A DNA stretch of 64,000 bases from an uncultured Raoultella sp. (GTDB lineage Bacteria; Pseudomonadota; Gammaproteobacteria; Enterobacterales; Enterobacteriaceae): the NCBI GenBank assembly GCA_900759445.1, contig CAAEVH010000056.1, forward strand, positions 62,001 through 126,000. The letters are read 5' to 3'. The position numbers and the translations under genes were made by a program. The notes beneath the pieces are model-generated. The model ran no database searches. It saw only the letters and a list, made by a program, of their open reading frames with translations, and was not told where the DNA came from. This document shows positions 62,885 through 64,000 of the stretch, in pieces (position 1 is the first letter of the stretch; each line of letters begins with the position of its first letter).

Positions 62885-63766
62885 ATGCGCTATTCTCCCG
62901 AAGCTCTCACCGCATTTGTTGAAGCCGTGGCCTGCGGGTCTTTTTCTGCCGCCGCCCGCCGGCTGCGCAAAAGCCAGTCCACCATCAGCACCGCCATTTC
63001 AAACCTTGAAGCCGATCTGGGCGTCGCGCTGTTTGACCGCGCGACCCGCCATCCCACGCTGACGCCGCAGGGTGAACAGGTGCTGAGTTACGTCAAAGCG
63101 ATTCTGGCGGCCAGCGATCGGCTGGATGAGCTGGCTATTTCACTGTCTGATGAAACGGAAGCGCGCCTGACGTTTGTTCTCTCCGACACGCTGCACCCGG
63201 ATGTGCTGGAGGATCTGCTGCAGCAGTTCGATCGTCGTTTTCCCCACACCGAGTTTGAATGCCTGATAGGGGAAGATGAGGATGTCATTGACCTGTTGCA
63301 GAAGGAGCGCGCGCAGGTGGGGCTGATTGAGGCCCGGGATAGCTATCCGACGGAGATTGGCAGCACCCGGCTGCCGTTACAAACGGCGATGGCTATCTAC
63401 GTGGCCCCCGCGCATCCGCTGGCGGCACAGGGGCGGGTCACCTGGGATGAGCTGCATAGCTGGCGAGAACTACGCCTGAGCACTTTTCTGGCCAGCTCGC
63501 TGGAGCCTGCGAAAGGCCAGGTCTGGTCGGCGCCGAACTATTTACTGCTGCTCAGCATGACGGTACAGGGGCTGGGATGGTGCATTTTACCCTGTGCGCT
63601 GGTTGAAGAGTTTGCCGGGTCAGGCACGCTGGTGGCGCTGAACATTCCCGGCTGGCCGCGGGCGATTTCCGTTGATTTACTGTGGAATAAGAAGGCGCCA
63701 CCGGGGAAAGCCGGGAGCTGGCTGCGTCAGCATTTACAGCGCCAGGAACCCGCAACGCGGGGCTAA
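62885..63766 (+). CDS. LysR-family regulator
   Basis: 293 residues. N-terminal HTH (YSPEALTAFVEAVACGSFSAAARRLRKSQSTISTAISNLEADLGVALFDRATRHPTLTPQGEQVL) and substrate-binding C-terminal domain. Divergent from the PACE gene 140 bases away, which it most likely controls, as is common for PACE genes. Confidence 0.9.
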   Translation: MRYSPEALTAFVEAVACGSFSAAARRLRKSQSTISTAISNLEADLGVALFDRATRHPTLTPQGEQVLSYVKAILAASDRLDELAISLSDETEARLTFVLSDTLHPDVLEDLLQQFDRRFPHTEFECLIGEDEDVIDLLQKERAQVGLIEARDSYPTEIGSTRLPLQTAMAIYVAPAHPLAAQGRVTWDELHSWRELRLSTFLASSLEPAKGQVWSAPNYLLLLSMTVQGLGWCILPCALVEEFAGSGTLVALNIPGWPRAISVDLLWNKKAPPGKAGSWLRQHLQRQEPATRG

Positions 63767-63871
63767 TCTTTGTGATTTGCCTCACTTTTTTTAAACAATT
63801 GCGAAATTTTTTGATAACAATTCTCTACTATGTTGCTGTTTCTTTGCGCACAGGCAGGGCAGAGGTAGAGG

Positions 63872-64000
63872 ATGAAAGATGTCGTGATCGTTGGTGCGTT
63901 GCGCACCCCGATAGGGTGTTTTCAGGGAACGTTGTCGCGCCACTCCGCGGTAGAGTTGGGGAGTCTCGTGGTCAAGGCTCTGGTGGAACGTACCGGTATC
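63872..64000 (+). CDS. yqeF: YqeF, acetyl-CoA acetyltransferase (5' part only)
   Basis: 43 codons to the window edge: MKDVVIVGALRTPIGCFQGT then LSRHSAVELGSLVVKALVERTGI, nearly the same as the start of E. coli YqeF, a thiolase (AtoB paralog). The active-site Cys and later residues lie beyond the window. E. coli also has yqeF near yqeG. Confidence 0.88.
   Translation, partial: MKDVVIVGALRTPIGCFQGTLSRHSAVELGSLVVKALVERTGI

Overview
The window looks like the chromosome of a Klebsiella-type enterobacterium (Klebsiella or Raoultella). The main reasons are a type 1 fimbrial operon (fimB, fimE, the fimS switch, fimAICDFGH) that ends in the Klebsiella-type EAL gene fimK, and the Klebsiella type 3 fimbrial locus mrkABCDF with its c-di-GMP regulators mrkJ, mrkI and mrkH. 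The species cannot be fixed from sequence reading alone.

Layout. (1) About 1-6092 is the right end of a genomic island of the CP4-44/CP4-57 type. It holds a truncated inovirus Gp2-like (YagK/YfjJ) gene, an AT-rich orphan gene, a YfjQ/YafZ protein, a DUF905 protein, a KlcA/ArdB antirestriction protein, a RadC-like protein, a DUF987 protein, the CbeA/CbtA type IV toxin-antitoxin pair and a DUF4942 protein. It ends at 6069-6092 in a copy of the 3' end of tRNA-Gly(CCC) (glyU), so this is the right attachment-site repeat. (2) 6093-24487 is core or variable chromosome: decayed hcp (T6SS) remnants, a VOC protein, an HNH nuclease, a POT peptide transporter, a tetR-tetA-like pair, an acetoin/butanediol-type SDR divergent from a MalT-like LuxR regulator, a ytcA-mdtNOP efflux operon, yjdIJ and two MFS exporters. 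(3) 24488-34811 is the complete fim cluster on the minus strand. The fimS invertible element is intact and, as sequenced, is in the OFF orientation. (4) 35874-47406 carries a LysE/Lrp pair, a small secreted repeat protein, and a complete indole-3-acetate (auxin) catabolic cluster in the order iacR, iacHABICDEFG, plus an MHS-family transporter. (5) 47561-51315 holds a broken gene, a MarR/EamA divergent pair, a DUF1471 protein and an ABM-ACT-ArsR operon. (6) 51796-59519 is mrkABCDF followed by convergent mrkJ and mrkIH. (7) 59935-64000 is core: a PdxI/YdbC-like reductase, YqeG, a PACE efflux protein, a LysR regulator and the start of yqeF. glyU and the yqe genes also lie in one chromosomal neighbourhood in E. 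coli.

How the genes work together. The two adhesive fimbriae are each tied to c-di-GMP turnover (FimK and MrkJ are EAL proteins, MrkH a PilZ receptor). The island end carries typical mobile-island anti-defence and toxin genes. The auxin-degradation operon, inserted between the two fimbrial loci, suggests a plant-associated or rhizosphere-competent strain. No catechol ring-cleavage genes are in the window, so the proposed end product would have to be handled elsewhere.
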